DNA of 30,506 nt from Sulfurimonas sp. (GTDB lineage: Bacteria; Campylobacterota; Campylobacteria; Campylobacterales; Sulfurimonadaceae). A model generated the notes under the pieces. It searched no databases. It worked only from the letters and a program-made list of their open reading frames with translations, and was not told where the DNA came from. The stretch's first letter is position 1. Each line of letters begins with the position of its first letter. Shown here in pieces: positions 15,810 through 24,445 of this stretch. Location of the stretch: positions 1 to 30,506 of the forward strand of contig JAMOMX010000367.1 of assembly GCA_027066935.1 (NCBI GenBank), in the 5' to 3' direction. The translations under genes were made by a program, and so were the position numbers.

Positions 15810-15872
15810 ATCATCAAATATATAAAAGCTCTATAAAAAAACTCTATATACTTAACAAAATCAAGGAAGAAC

Positions 15873-16631
15873 ATGAAAACAATAACTTTTATTGGAAATG
15901 GAAATATGGCAATTAGTATTGCTAAAGGTTTAAAAAACAGTTATAAAATAGAAGTTGTTGGTCGAGATATACAAAAGCTAAATAAGTTTGAGAGTGACCT
16001 TGGTATAAGTATAGAAAAACATATAATGGATGGATTTGATACTACAAATAAAACCATTGTTTTTTGCGTTAAACCTGCAAATGTTGAGAGTGTTGGTGAA
16101 AGACTTAAGGGAAAAGCTAGAGTTGTTTACTCTGTTTTAGCTGGGACTACACTCAAAAAACTTCGTGATAATCTAAGCCCAAATGCGGTAGTTCGCACCA
16201 TGCCAAATTTAGCTGCAAGTGTAAATAAGTCTATGACAACCTTAACTGGCGATATAGCATTTAAAGATGAAGCGCAAGAACTTCTTGGTACAATAGGCTC
16301 AACTAGATGGTTATCCAGTGAAAAAGAGATAGATATAGCAACAGCTTTAGCTGGAAGTGGTCCCGCTTATTTAGCACTTATTGCAGAAGCACTAGCAGAT
16401 GGAGCAGTAAAGCAAGGACTACAGCGTGATGATGCTATGGCAATAATGCGTGGTCTTTTTGGTGGTTTTGGAGATTTAATTCAAGATATCCACCCTGCAA
16501 TTTTAAAAGATGGTGTTATGAGTCCAGGTGGCACTACAGCTGCTGGTTATGTTGCACTTGAAGATGGAAATGTAAGAAGTGCATGTATAGACGCAATACA
16601 GAGAGCTTACAAGAGAGCTATAGAGTTATAA
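15873..16631 (+). CDS. proC: Pyrroline-5-carboxylate reductase
   Basis: ProC reduces pyrroline-5-carboxylate to proline with NAD(P)H. The 252-residue protein starts with a Rossmann motif (FIGNGNMA, 6-13), then FCVKPANVES, SVLAGTTLKKL and VVRTMPNLAA. The family signature runs from ALAGSGPAYLALIAEALADG (158-177) through AVKQGL. MSPGGTTAAGY follows near 216-226. Length is standard. AAGGAAG lies 3 nt before the ATG, slightly close but strong. A DMT-type transporter gene follows directly. Confidence 0.96.
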   Translation: MKTITFIGNGNMAISIAKGLKNSYKIEVVGRDIQKLNKFESDLGISIEKHIMDGFDTTNKTIVFCVKPANVESVGERLKGKARVVYSVLAGTTLKKLRDNLSPNAVVRTMPNLAASVNKSMTTLTGDIAFKDEAQELLGTIGSTRWLSSEKEIDIATALAGSGPAYLALIAEALADGAVKQGLQRDDAMAIMRGLFGGFGDLIQDIHPAILKDGVMSPGGTTAAGYVALEDGNVRSACIDAIQRAYKRAIEL

Positions 16632-16648
16632 AAACTTTATTTACCACA

Positions 16649-17524
16649 ATGGATAGAGGCATACTTTTTATGCTTTTAAGTGCTCTAATATCTGCATTTA
16701 ATGGAGCAATTGCTAAAATACTTTCAGATGATATGAGCGCTTTAGAGATTGTTTTTTTTCGTAATTTAATTGGTGTTGTCATTATACTTTATGCTCTTAA
16801 AATAAGACCACCTAAACTTAGTGGTGGAAAAATTCATATCTTGTTTATGCGTGGAATTTTTGGTTTTTGTGCCATGATACTTTTCTTTTATACTATTACT
16901 ATCATCCCTCTAGGTGAAGCTATAACTCTAAATAAAACATCACCTTTATTTGTCTCTATATTAGCATTTTATCTTTTAAATGAACATCTTAGTAAAAGGG
17001 CGATTTTATCTTTGCTTATTGGATTTTTTGGGATAATTTTAATCACTAAACCTTTTGGGGTAGTTGTATCTTATGAGCATTTTTTAGGGATACTTGGTGG
17101 TTTTTTTGCAGCAGCAGCATATGCAACAATAAAAAAAATAAAAGATATTTATGATTCTAGGGTTATTGTACTTTCGTTTGTTGGTATTGGAACTTTAATT
17201 CCAGCTTTATTATTTTTAATGACACCATATATAGATTCACCAAAATCATTATCATTTTTATTTCAAGAGTTTGTATTTCCAAGTGCTATAGATATTTGGC
17301 TGTTAATAGGGTTTATGGCAATTATATCAACACTCTCGCAATGGCTTTTAACAAAAGCATATAGTGCATCAAAAGCAAGTATTATAGGTGTAATAAGCTA
17401 CACTAATATTCCATTTGCCATAGGATTTGGATATATGCTCGGAGATAAATTTCCGGATTTTTTAACTTTTTGTGGAATTGGACTTATCGTTTTAGGTGGG
17501 ATTTTAGTTGGCAGAAGTAAATAG
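16649..17524 (+). CDS. DMT superfamily (EamA) transporter
   Basis: A polytopic inner-membrane protein of about 291 residues with two EamA repeats and roughly ten helices. The first repeat opens with LLSALISAFNGAIAKILS and shows FFRNLIGVVIIL, LGEAITLNKTSPLFVSILAF and LIGFFGIILITKPF. The second contains GGFFAAAAYATIKKI and ends in GIGLIVLGGILVGRSK. Family members export metabolites, amino acids or drugs; the substrate is not predictable. I place the start at 16649, 17 bp after proC, because the protein then begins just before TM1. An in-frame ATG at 16583 would overlap proC by 49 bp and add 22 polar residues. It is probably co-transcribed with proC; a link to proline is speculation. Confidence 0.85.
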   Translation: MDRGILFMLLSALISAFNGAIAKILSDDMSALEIVFFRNLIGVVIILYALKIRPPKLSGGKIHILFMRGIFGFCAMILFFYTITIIPLGEAITLNKTSPLFVSILAFYLLNEHLSKRAILSLLIGFFGIILITKPFGVVVSYEHFLGILGGFFAAAAYATIKKIKDIYDSRVIVLSFVGIGTLIPALLFLMTPYIDSPKSLSFLFQEFVFPSAIDIWLLIGFMAIISTLSQWLLTKAYSASKASIIGVISYTNIPFAIGFGYMLGDKFPDFLTFCGIGLIVLGGILVGRSK

Positions 17525-17540
17525 CTTATCACTATGGATT

Positions 17541-17578
17541 TAATTTAGAATCTAACTAAAAAATCAGATTCTAAATTA
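17541..17578. terminator. Bidirectional terminator hairpin
   Basis: TAATTTAGAATCT (17541-17553) is exactly complementary to AGATTCTAAATTA (17566-17578): a perfect 13-bp stem with a 12-nt loop, in the 80-bp gap between the convergent transporter and thrC genes. Part of the right arm resembles the REP-like palindrome at 30298. Confidence 0.65.
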
Positions 17579-17604
17579 TAATACAAATTTTTATATTAAA
17601 AAAT

Positions 17605-19077
17605 TTATAAAAACTTTAAAATTTCTTTTGAAATATCTTCTTTTTCAATAATAACATTATGAACTATTTCTTTATTAAATAACTCTTTTATTGTCTCTGG
17701 TATCTCCAGTGATGCTTCTTTTGATATAGATACTAAAGCGTTTATATCCTCTGTGTCTACTTCTCCAGTAAGCGCATTTGCAATAACTGGAGAGAATTTT
17801 GTCCATTCCGCTGTTGAATAAGCTATTGTTTTAATATTTGGGTTTGAACATGTATTAAAAGATTTCATACATGTAGCAGTATGTGGATCCATCAAGTATC
17901 CATGTTTTTCAAATGTCTCTTTAATGTATTTTTTACCCTCATTACCATTACAAAAATCAGCATCAAAAGAGTTTTGTAGTTTCACAAGTTCCCTTGGTGT
18001 GAGTTCGTAAAAATTATTAACCTCTAAATCATTCATCAGCTCTTTTGTACGCTCACTACCAAACATATCGAACAAAATTCTCTCAACATTTGATGATTTT
18101 AAAATATCCATAGCAGGAGAGGTAGTGCTAACAACATCTGAATCTCTTATATCATATTTTCCCACATTAATAAGACGAGTTAAAACATTATTTTCATTTG
18201 AAGATATGATGATTTTTTCAACAGGCAACCCCATCTTTAAAGCATAATACCCCCCAAGTGCATTTCCAAAATTTCCGCTTGGAACATTTAAGTAAACTTT
18301 TTCACCTAGGTTAATACCATTTTGACGCACTAGCTCTAAATAAGAGTGTATGTGATAAATTATTTGAAAGATTATACGACCAAAATTTACAGAATTTGCA
18401 GCTGAGAGTAAAGTGTTGTGTTTTTTTAAAGATACTTTAAATTCATCAGATGCTAAAAGTAATTTTAGAGCACTTTGAGCATCATCAAAAACACCATTAA
18501 TCCCTATTACCTTTAAGTTTGAAGCATCCTCTGTAACCATTTGAAGACGCTGAACATCACTTGTTCCACCATTTGGATAGAGACAAGCAACTTTAATATT
18601 TTTAGAATTTTTGAATGTTTCTAATGCAGCTGGACCAGTATCGCCACTTGTAGCTGCAAGAATAAGATAGTTTTCATCTCTTGCTTGCGCTATTGAAGAT
18701 AAAACAACACCAAAAGGTTGAAGTGCCATATCTTTAAACGCACGAGTTGGACCATGATATAGTTCACTTACATAAAGGTTTTCTTGTAATTTTACAACAG
18801 GGACAGGATTGTTTTTATCATCAAATTTATCATATAAATCAAGAGCTTTTTTTATAACTTCATCATCTATATCTATCTCAAATTTTTTTAGCATATCATA
18901 AGCCAACTCTTTATAGTTTGAGTTTAAATGTTTAGTTAAAAATTCTTCACCCAAATTTGGTAAAAATTCAGGTACATAAAGACCACCAAAAGAGGCAATT
19001 GGACTAAGAATAGCCTCTGAAAATGGTACACTAGATTGTTTGTTTGATTCACATCCACGAGTTTGTATAAAGTTCAT
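17605..19077 (-). CDS. thrC: Threonine synthase
   Basis: ThrC is a PLP enzyme that turns O-phosphohomoserine into threonine. The 490-residue protein shows the opening FIQTRG, then FGGLYVPEFLP, the PLP-lysine segment HGPTRAFKDMALQPFG (Lys115), the phosphate-binding AATSGDTGPAALETF, LYPNGGTSDVQRLQM, NSVNFGRI and SGNFGNALGGYYALKMGLP. Length and these motifs fit the longer threonine synthase class (as in E. coli, yeast and Campylobacterota). It has its own -10 box upstream and converges on the DMT transporter gene across a hairpin. PLP made by the nearby pdxJA genes is its cofactor. Confidence 0.95.
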   Translation of the reverse strand: MNFIQTRGCESNKQSSVPFSEAILSPIASFGGLYVPEFLPNLGEEFLTKHLNSNYKELAYDMLKKFEIDIDDEVIKKALDLYDKFDDKNNPVPVVKLQENLYVSELYHGPTRAFKDMALQPFGVVLSSIAQARDENYLILAATSGDTGPAALETFKNSKNIKVACLYPNGGTSDVQRLQMVTEDASNLKVIGINGVFDDAQSALKLLLASDEFKVSLKKHNTLLSAANSVNFGRIIFQIIYHIHSYLELVRQNGINLGEKVYLNVPSGNFGNALGGYYALKMGLPVEKIIISSNENNVLTRLINVGKYDIRDSDVVSTTSPAMDILKSSNVERILFDMFGSERTKELMNDLEVNNFYELTPRELVKLQNSFDADFCNGNEGKKYIKETFEKHGYLMDPHTATCMKSFNTCSNPNIKTIAYSTAEWTKFSPVIANALTGEVDTEDINALVSISKEASLEIPETIKELFNKEIVHNVIIEKEDISKEILKFL

Positions 19078-19175
19078 TTTTCTCTCATTAATTACATTAA
19101 ATTTTTTTATGGTAATTTTACGGAATCATATTTTCTTCATAAATACGAGCTCTTTTAAATTACAAATTTAATGCA

Positions 19176-19181
19176 ATTATA
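19176..19181 (-). promoter_or_regulatory. -10 box for thrC
   Basis: The minus strand reads TTTTGATATAATTGCA, giving TATAAT about 99 bp upstream of the thrC ATG and a predicted leader of about 90 nt. The leader shows no run of threonine codons that would suggest attenuation. Confidence 0.5.
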
Positions 19182-19213
19182 TCAAAATAATATTAAGATT
19201 TATGCCCACTTAC

Positions 19214-20431
19214 TTATTTAAATAATCTTATAGGATTGATATGATAGGTTTTTTGAGTTACTTCAAAAATAAGTTCCTCATTTACACGACCTATTGTATA
19301 CCCCTTTTTGATTCTTTTGCCTTTTTTAATATTTGGCGATATTTGACTTAAATTTGCATAAATTGTATGTAAACCATTTTTATGCTCAACAATAACTATA
19401 TTGTTAAGAACAGCTGTTTTATCAGCATATATAACTTTTCCATTAAATACAGTTTTTACTTTTGTATTTTTATTTTTAGGTTTCATAGAGATAGATTCAT
19501 TGAAAATTTTTATACCGTAAATAGGGTCAGTATAGGTACCGTACTTTTTTGTTATAGTATATGGATAGATTGGAGTTATTGTTTTTTTACCTCTATACTT
19601 TTTAGTTTTAACAGCTTGGTAAGAGCTACCATGTTTTTTGACTGTTGGTAAATTTCTATCATCAATTTTAGAAGAAAAAGCTTTTTTTCTAACTGCATCT
19701 TCTTTAGCTTTTTTTATTTTATCTACTTTTATAATTTTTAATTTTACTAAGGTGTTTTTTAGAGCATCTTGTTTTTTAATTAATTTTTTAAGTGATTTTT
19801 TGTATGTTCTTTCAGATACTTGTAGTTTTTTTAATGCTTTTTTATTTTTATTTTGGATTTTTATTAGTTTTTTTCTTTTACTATCTATGAGATTAATTGC
19901 TACTTCTAAATTACTAGCATGGCTGTTTACGTTATCAATAGCTTTAGAGTTTGCATAAAAATTTTCATTTAACATTTTAACTTGTTGTTTTGTTTTTTTA
20001 AACATGTTTTTTAAAACTTCTATCTCTATTAATGACCCCTCATCTTTAGAATAGTTTTCTTCTAAGATAACCGATAAAGATACACTTTTTGCAATTGTAA
20101 ATACTAGTTCTTGTTCTATCTTATCTTGCTTTTTTTTGAGTTTTTTTTGTGCTTTATTTAATTCAATGAGCTTTTTATTATCTAATTTATAATTTTTTTC
20201 TTTATTTTTAAGCTGAACTTTTAATTTTTCTAAATATTTTTGTTGTTGAAAAATTTCTTTTTTTTGATTTAAAATAGCTTTTGCATTTTGAGCCATTTTT
20301 TTATTTATAGAGCTGTATGATTTAGAAAAATTCTTTATTTTTGATGATGCTTTATCTATTTTGTTATCAATGTTTTCTTTTGCATTTAGAGAAAACATTA
20401 AAAATAATAAAACAAAAAAAACTTTTATCAT
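19214..20431 (-). CDS. EnvC-like murein hydrolase activator with degenerate LytM domain
   Basis: A 405-residue periplasmic protein: signal peptide (1-18), a long lysine-rich coiled coil (~20-250) and a C-terminal LytM/M23 domain (~290-400). The zinc site is lost. Where active M23 enzymes have H-x3-D, this has KIFNESISM (308-316). The usual HL position reads IYANL (Asn360) and the HxH strand reads LIFEV. Loss of metal ligands is the hallmark of EnvC-type activators, which switch on septal amidases instead of cutting peptidoglycan. The coiled coil and the position directly after ftsE and ftsX (4-bp overlap with ftsX) match the FtsEX-EnvC system, in which the ABC complex controls EnvC across the membrane. 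The amidase partner is not in the window. Confidence 0.85.
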   Translation of the reverse strand: MIKVFFVLLFLMFSLNAKENIDNKIDKASSKIKNFSKSYSSINKKMAQNAKAILNQKKEIFQQQKYLEKLKVQLKNKEKNYKLDNKKLIELNKAQKKLKKKQDKIEQELVFTIAKSVSLSVILEENYSKDEGSLIEIEVLKNMFKKTKQQVKMLNENFYANSKAIDNVNSHASNLEVAINLIDSKRKKLIKIQNKNKKALKKLQVSERTYKKSLKKLIKKQDALKNTLVKLKIIKVDKIKKAKEDAVRKKAFSSKIDDRNLPTVKKHGSSYQAVKTKKYRGKKTITPIYPYTITKKYGTYTDPIYGIKIFNESISMKPKNKNTKVKTVFNGKVIYADKTAVLNNIVIVEHKNGLHTIYANLSQISPNIKKGKRIKKGYTIGRVNEELIFEVTQKTYHINPIRLFK

Positions 20432-21252
20432 GCTTCCTCTTTATGCCCTAAAACAATCATAGTTGCCAATAAAATTGACACAGCTAGTGAGATAGCTAAA
20501 AGCAATAAAGAATCATCTACTAAATGAAATATTTCAACTTTAATATTTATATTTTCAAATTGAGTCAATATCCATTTATTGGATGAAATATAGACAAATA
20601 GTAAAAAAATCAAGGCTGATGAGATTAAAGCATCAACTATTGCCAACCTAAATAAAACAGCTGAGCGAAGCCAAGTAGGCGCACCAAAAAGCCCCATAAT
20701 GCTCATCCTTTCATTATGTTTAAATTGCCAAATTCTAAGCTCTTTAAGTATTAAAAGCATAGTTACTATTGATATTACAACTGCAAAAACAAAAACTACA
20801 TTTTTAAATAACATTAAAAGTTTGTATGTAGTGTCATGAGTATTTGAGAAGTCTTCTATCTTTGTAATTGATTTGTTTTTTAATAGGTTTAGTTTTAGTT
20901 TTTTAATCTCATCAGGTGTAGGAAATTTAGATAGATTAAGTTTATAAAATTTAGGAAGAGTTAGTTTTAATAAATCCATATTTTTTTTATCAATATTTGT
21001 ATTTAATCTTTTAATAACACTATCTGGAGAAAGCTCTTCTACATTGCTAATTATTTTATCAAGAGCAACCATTTCGTCTTGTTTAATTTTCTTTTTACTA
21101 ACTATTATTATTGAATAATTATTAGCAAGATTTTCTTTATATGCATCTATGCTTCTATCTACTATAATAAATGTTTGAATACTAAAGAGTATACTAAGAA
21201 GTGCAATAATAAGTGATAGATGGTTTTTAACTGACTTCATTAATTTGTCCAT
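20428..21252 (-). CDS. ftsX: Cell division protein FtsX
   Basis: FtsX is the membrane subunit of the FtsEX ABC complex at the divisome. The 274-residue protein has TM1 at ~12-31, a periplasmic domain of ~115 residues, and TM2-TM4 at ~147-170, 201-222 and 247-268, the usual FtsX topology. ELRIWQFKHNERMSIMGLFGAP after TM2 is the conserved cytoplasmic coupling segment (residues ~171-192). Two starts are possible: 21252, used here (26-bp overlap with ftsE), or the ATG four codons later at 21240, which has a GGA at better spacing. It overlaps the EnvC-like gene by 4 bp. No ATPase domain, as expected. Confidence 0.9.
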   Translation of the reverse strand: MDKLMKSVKNHLSLIIALLSILFSIQTFIIVDRSIDAYKENLANNYSIIIVSKKKIKQDEMVALDKIISNVEELSPDSVIKRLNTNIDKKNMDLLKLTLPKFYKLNLSKFPTPDEIKKLKLNLLKNKSITKIEDFSNTHDTTYKLLMLFKNVVFVFAVVISIVTMLLILKELRIWQFKHNERMSIMGLFGAPTWLRSAVLFRLAIVDALISSALIFLLFVYISSNKWILTQFENINIKVEIFHLVDDSLLLLAISLAVSILLATMIVLGHKEEA

Positions 21253-21898
21253 ATTCTATATGATAATGTTTATAATCTATGTTTAGGGATGATGGTATAT
21301 GATGTGTTACAACAATTACAGTGGTTTCAAGTTGAGTGCTCGCACCCTCCAATAAGTTCCAAATTAGTTGTGAAGAGTATTCATCTAAGTTTCCAGTAGG
21401 TTCATCTGCAAGAATTAAAATAGGGTTATGTGAAAGTGCCCTAGCCATTGCAACACGCTGCTGTTCCCCACCACTTAATTCTAATGGGTATTTTCCAGAT
21501 TGATGTTTTAACCTTACATGTTTAAGTAAAGTTTCTACCTGATTGAGTGTTACAACCTTTTCATATCCATTAATAATTAAAGGTAACATAATATTTTTCT
21601 CTATAGTCCACTCTTTTATCAATTTGTAATCTTGAAAAACTATACCTATGTGTCGTCTTAAGAAATTTAATTTTTTTCTAGTTACATTATTTAATTCTAC
21701 TCCACCAACAATAAGACTACCTTGAATTGGTTTAATCGCTCCAAAAAGAGATTTTAAGAGAGTAGATTTTCCACTACCACTAGCTCCTGTTATAAATACA
21801 AAACTTCCAGAGCTAATGCTAAAATTTGCTTTATTTATAATGATTTCATCTTCTTTATATGATAAAGATATGTCTTTTGCAACTATCACTTTATCCAT
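21227..21898 (-). CDS. ftsE: Cell division ATP-binding protein FtsE
   Basis: A 223-residue ABC ATPase with intact motifs: Walker A GASGSGKST at 38-46, Q-loop VFQDYKL at 87-93, signature LSGGEQQRVAMARAL at 141-155, Walker B ILILADEPTGNLD and the H-loop VVVTHH (His199). VFQDYKL is characteristic of FtsE/LolD-type ATPases; the adjacent ftsX and EnvC-like genes settle the identity as FtsE. It should sit on the cytoplasmic face of FtsX and energise EnvC-dependent activation of septal peptidoglycan amidases. The ATG overlaps trmB by 8 bp. Confidence 0.92.
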   Translation of the reverse strand: MDKVIVAKDISLSYKEDEIIINKANFSISSGSFVFITGASGSGKSTLLKSLFGAIKPIQGSLIVGGVELNNVTRKKLNFLRRHIGIVFQDYKLIKEWTIEKNIMLPLIINGYEKVVTLNQVETLLKHVRLKHQSGKYPLELSGGEQQRVAMARALSHNPILILADEPTGNLDEYSSQLIWNLLEGASTQLETTVIVVTHHIPSSLNIDYKHYHIEYGQINEVS

Positions 21899-23063
21899 TT
21901 AAGACTCCGTTTAAAAATTTATGTGCTAATAGATTACTTTTTGATTTCAGAGGAAGTTTTGGATAATAAGAGATGTTTTTATCTCTAACAATAACATAAA
22001 GATGTTCAGGTTTATTAAAACTTCCCATAGAGATTCTTAACATAATACCATCATCTAAAATGTAAGCTCTCTCAAAATGTATAAAAGTTTCATCATATTT
22101 TTTAGTTGATCCGCTAAGTTTTAATAGTTCTACTGAAGATAATAAGAATTTACTAAATTCAAAATCTCCATCTATCTCTAGTTCATAAGAATAAAGTTCA
22201 TTTATCATAGTTACATCATATATATTTTTTTCTTGTTTTTTCCATCTGTCTTCATATTTAGAACTGATAACTATATCGCGATTTTTCTTTATTTCCAATG
22301 ATATTTTTGGAAAATTTATAAATGTTTCATAAGAGTAAGCATAATAATTTTCACTATCAGTTCTAAGCTCTAATCTTCCATCTACTTTTAAAACTCTTTG
22401 TGACTCCTCAATAAATGAAGTAGATATAACTCTTCTATGCTCTTTTTTATCCCATGGAACTGGAAAATGTACATAAATTTTACTCACTATATTTGATGGG
22501 ATTAACTCCATAAAAAGCCTAGCATCATAATCTAGAATCATAAGATTATCTATTTTTTGGATATTAATTTGTTTTAAAACTTGTTCTATTGATGGACGAT
22601 GTATCTCTATCCCTATAAACAAAATATCTGGATTCTCTTTAGCTTGATGAAGTATATGACGACCAGAACCAAACCCAACTTCTATACGAACATCATCTGT
22701 ATCTGGAAATTTATCTGCAAAAAATTTTATATTTTTTAAAGAGTTAACCTCTTCTAAGTGAATATTTTTAATGCTGTGGTGAACATTTGAGTCTAACACT
22801 TCTAATTTTGCTTCTTTAGCATAAGATAACAAAGCGTTATGAATTTTTTGAGTAGATGATGGACGAGTTAATTTATCTGTTTTTAGTAGTTTTTTATCTT
22901 CATCTTCTCTAACAAGTAAAAAGAAATCTTCATCTTCAATAGTTGTAGATATTAATTTTTCATCATCTCTATTTGCATTACTTGCAATAAAATTAAAATT
23001 TACATCACCATTAGAGTGTGGGAATTCTAATTTTTTAAATTTTTTTATATGCAGATGTGGCAT
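21891..23063 (-). CDS. trmB: tRNA (guanine-N7-)-methyltransferase, extended form
   Basis: TrmB makes m7G46 in the tRNA variable loop. The catalytic core lies near residues 110-245: SAM-binding VEVGFGSGRHILHQ-like segment at 127-140 (here IEVGFGSGRHILHQ), GIEIHRPSIEQ with Glu153, the LDYDARLF segment, HFPVPWDKKEHRRV at 199-212 and LRTDSENYYAY. At 390 residues it is much longer than the ~240 of E. coli TrmB. About 110 residues precede the core and about 140 follow it; the C-terminal part (LSSVELLKLSGSTKKYDETF onward) is not a domain I recognise. Long TrmB proteins are known in Campylobacterota, so this is probably normal for the group. Its ATG overlaps the lipoprotein stop by one base (TAATG). 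Confidence 0.92.
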   Translation of the reverse strand: MPHLHIKKFKKLEFPHSNGDVNFNFIASNANRDDEKLISTTIEDEDFFLLVREDEDKKLLKTDKLTRPSSTQKIHNALLSYAKEAKLEVLDSNVHHSIKNIHLEEVNSLKNIKFFADKFPDTDDVRIEVGFGSGRHILHQAKENPDILFIGIEIHRPSIEQVLKQINIQKIDNLMILDYDARLFMELIPSNIVSKIYVHFPVPWDKKEHRRVISTSFIEESQRVLKVDGRLELRTDSENYYAYSYETFINFPKISLEIKKNRDIVISSKYEDRWKKQEKNIYDVTMINELYSYELEIDGDFEFSKFLLSSVELLKLSGSTKKYDETFIHFERAYILDDGIMLRISMGSFNKPEHLYVIVRDKNISYYPKLPLKSKSNLLAHKFLNGVLNG

Positions 23064-24445
23064 TAAAAATTTTCTACTTTCACTTCTTCTATTTTTTCTA
23101 CTTCTATTTTTTCTACTTCTATTTTTTCTATTTGCTCTACTTTTTTCACTCTTACCTCTTCAACTAAAGGTTTAACTTTATTTACTTTTATTTCCTTGGT
23201 TTTTACTTCTGCTTCAATACTAGGATCAGATGAAATTGCATTTTTATCTACAGATAAAACTTGGTATCTATATGTTGTATTTGCAACTATATCTTTATCT
23301 ACAAAATTTGTATTTTTAATATTTTCAAATATCTCTTCACGAAAATCAAGCAGTCCTTTTTTGTATTTTTTAATAACTATATATGATTTAGTTCTTGTGT
23401 CTGTTTTATTCCATTTTAAAATTATTTTATTATCAATCAATGTAGCTTCCAATAATGCTGGTTTAATTGGTTTAACAAGAGTCATCCCTAATGCAGAGTT
23501 TACTTTATGATTACTCTCTAAAGTGTCCATATCAACTACGCTAACTCTATAAAAATATTTCTTAGCATCTTTTTTTATATTATCTATGTAGCTATTATTA
23601 ACAACTTTAGCTATCAAACTATAACCACGATTTGCGTCTTTTGATCTATAAACATTATAATGGGAAAAATCTGGTGATGAAGTTTTCTCCCATTTTATTT
23701 TTATTTTTTTTGCCATATTTGTAGTTGCTGTAATGTTTTTAACTTCAAATGGTAAAGCTTTTGTGCTAATTGTTACAAAATCACTTGCCAAAGATGCAAT
23801 TTTATCAAATGTTAAAGCTCTAATTTGATAAGTATAAGTATGATTATCTTTTAAATTTGTATCGATATATTCTACATTAAGTCTTCCATACACTTTATCA
23901 ATATTTTTAAATGAACTATTTTCTAGCGTTTTTCTTTGGATAAGATAAGCATTAACAGATTTGTTTTTATGTGGTCTCCATATAATTTTTGCACTTCTTG
24001 GCATATTATTTTTTGCAAATAACCATGAAACAGATTTAAAAAGAGGTCTAGTATTTATGTTAAATTCTTTACTTTTTAACGATTCAGCTTGATCACTATA
24101 TGTTTTAAAATAATAAGTATAGGTAGAGCTTGGTTTAACATCTTGATCTAAAAAATGGGTTGAAAATCTATTATTTATTGTGTATAAAAAGTTTTTTTTG
24201 TCATCATCATCTGAATTGAGTGTTTTTTTATATACATATATACCACGTACTCTTTTATCAGTTATTGCCATCCACTCTAAAGCTATAGAACTCATAGTTG
24301 ATTGAGCGCCATTTTGCGTTAAAGTTATTTTAGGTAATGTTGGATCAACAACAGCTTCATCTTTTGGTTTTGGTTTAACTCCACATCCACTAAGAATTAA
24401 TATTAGTAAAACTATGAATAATGAACTCAGGGTTGATAATTTCAT
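23063..24445 (-). CDS. Fibronectin type III repeat lipoprotein
   Basis: A 460-residue lipoprotein. The signal peptide ends in a lipobox LSGC (Cys21). About four fibronectin-III-like repeats follow (near 36-130, 131-228, 230-320 and 325-415), each with the TYTYYFKTYS or TYRYQVLSVD type of strand. The tail is low-complexity Lys/Glu/Val (VEKIE repeats). It should be anchored on the periplasmic or outer-membrane side as a binding or scaffold protein; the ligand is unknown. The ATG at 24445 lies inside rluD, giving a 56-bp out-of-frame overlap. The start is well supported: GGAG lies 7 nt upstream and the signal peptide needs these codons. Between rluD and trmB in an operon ending in ftsEX-envC, it might have an envelope or division role (inference). 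Confidence 0.85.
   Translation of the reverse strand: MKLSTLSSLFIVLLILILSGCGVKPKPKDEAVVDPTLPKITLTQNGAQSTMSSIALEWMAITDKRVRGIYVYKKTLNSDDDDKKNFLYTINNRFSTHFLDQDVKPSSTYTYYFKTYSDQAESLKSKEFNINTRPLFKSVSWLFAKNNMPRSAKIIWRPHKNKSVNAYLIQRKTLENSSFKNIDKVYGRLNVEYIDTNLKDNHTYTYQIRALTFDKIASLASDFVTISTKALPFEVKNITATTNMAKKIKIKWEKTSSPDFSHYNVYRSKDANRGYSLIAKVVNNSYIDNIKKDAKKYFYRVSVVDMDTLESNHKVNSALGMTLVKPIKPALLEATLIDNKIILKWNKTDTRTKSYIVIKKYKKGLLDFREEIFENIKNTNFVDKDIVANTTYRYQVLSVDKNAISSDPSIEAEVKTKEIKVNKVKPLVEEVRVKKVEQIEKIEVEKIEVEKIEEVKVENF
23086..23130. repeat. Three perfect 15-bp tandem repeats in lipoprotein gene
   Basis: CTTCTATTTTTTCTA occurs three times without change at 23086, 23101 and 23116. On the coding (minus) strand each unit encodes Val-Glu-Lys-Ile-Glu. 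The unit is a multiple of three, so copy-number change would alter only the length of the charged tail. Confidence 0.85.

Noticed and set aside
19078..19175. Threonine attenuator in the thrC leader
   Set aside because: The ~90-nt leader has no run of Thr codons in a short frame and no clear competing hairpins.
19382..19958. Two plus-strand open frames opposite the EnvC-like gene
   Set aside because: Phe/Ser/Leu-rich translations are what results from reading the complement of lysine-rich coiled-coil codons; no start signals.
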